A DNA stretch of 64,000 bases, taken from the NCBI GenBank assembly GCA_003255065.1, contig QAOA01000612.1:195675-259674 (forward strand). The letters are read 5' to 3'. The DNA is from Cercis canadensis (Eukaryota; Streptophyta; Magnoliopsida; Fabales; Fabaceae). The notes under the pieces are model-generated. The model did not search any database. It was given only the letters and a program-made list of their open reading frames with translations, and was not told the DNA's origin. This document shows, piece by piece, positions 63,615 to 64,000 of the stretch; within the stretch, counting starts at the first letter, position 1; the number at the start of each line of letters is the position of its first letter. A program made the position numbers and the translations under genes.

Positions 63615-64000
63615 TAGTTTCTTTCTATCATTAACCTATACCTAGTATATATAAAGCAAATTTAACAATTGAAAGACCACTAAAAGACAACATAATTTTG
63701 GAAAACTTACAAAGCCGGTAATCATACAACCATGACAAAGCTAGAAAATAAAATTTGACATTAGTCACAGAATAGTGTAAAATAGAGATAAACCTTAAGC
63801 CATTTGAGGCCACTAACTCTAATTTGCATCCACTACTTCCTTTCATTTTTTTTCAAAAAGCAATTATGTTTATCAATATGTGCTTGATTCAACTAGTAGT
63901 AAATTAAATTTTAAGCATGTGTCATTGGCTGTGATAAAGGGTTCAAGATCCAATGAAAACATTGTTGAAAAAAAAAATGTAATTATTCTAATTCTCGAAC
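63615..64000. other. Intergenic DNA
   Basis: I see no gene or element. The frame at 63846-63631 (-) has no recognisable motif. Confidence 0.5.

Overview
This is nuclear DNA from a flowering plant, most likely a eudicot. It is AT-rich, genes are sparse and carry GT-AG introns, and transposable elements fill most of the space. The elements are CACTA, Ty1/copia, a gypsy-like LTR family, hAT and Mutator-like MITEs, and a LINE trace. No species can be named from the sequence alone. There is no bacterial, phage, CRISPR or organellar signature.

Three host genes look complete. A four-exon class III secretory peroxidase (peroxidase-N type) lies at 4678-7853 (+). A two-exon AGCVIII kinase of the WAG1/WAG2 group lies at 16301-18185 (-), with four perfect CACGTG G-boxes in 100 bp upstream. 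A two-exon germin-like protein lies at 40005-40766 (-). Lesser gene traces are a cryptic multi-exon gene with a PDS5/Tudor-like segment (about 52480-53304, +), a frameshifted 5'-truncated EP1-like lectin glycoprotein (56456-56980, +), and short exon-like stretches at 30.8-31.1 kb and 42.8 kb.

Layout: 1-4.1 kb holds a CACTA remnant and a MITE; 4.5-8 kb the peroxidase; 10.5-11.9 kb a gypsy-like LTR with GC-rich palindromic motifs; 15.0-15.4 kb a dense cluster of an AACCGTGACC motif beside a G-rich tract; 16.3-18.8 kb the WAG kinase and promoter; 19-20.5 kb foldback and MITE elements; 21.8-28.4 kb a decayed autonomous-type CACTA element with a Tnp2 pseudogene; 28.4-35 kb mostly featureless AT-rich DNA; 35-38.6 kb two copies of a 1-kb repeat with a nested hAT element; 40 kb the germin gene; 43.1-46.6 kb a non-autonomous CACTA-type element that appears to carry captured gene pieces, one resembling glutamine synthetase; 47.4-49.6 kb a truncated copia; 52-53 kb the Tudor-like gene; 55.3-63.6 kb repeats, an hAT MITE, the EP1 pseudogene, a LINE trace and a long copia element with six in-frame stops and no frameshift.

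An important caveat is the 15 single N characters. At least 11 are flanked by near-identical direct repeats of 13-473 bp, and one by a perfect 112-bp palindrome. These look like unmerged contig ends, so several apparent duplications are probably assembly artefacts. I found no convincing new multi-gene system. The best leads are the gene-carrying CACTA element, the G-box cluster on the WAG gene, the motif/G-quadruplex block at 15 kb and the cryptic Tudor-like gene.
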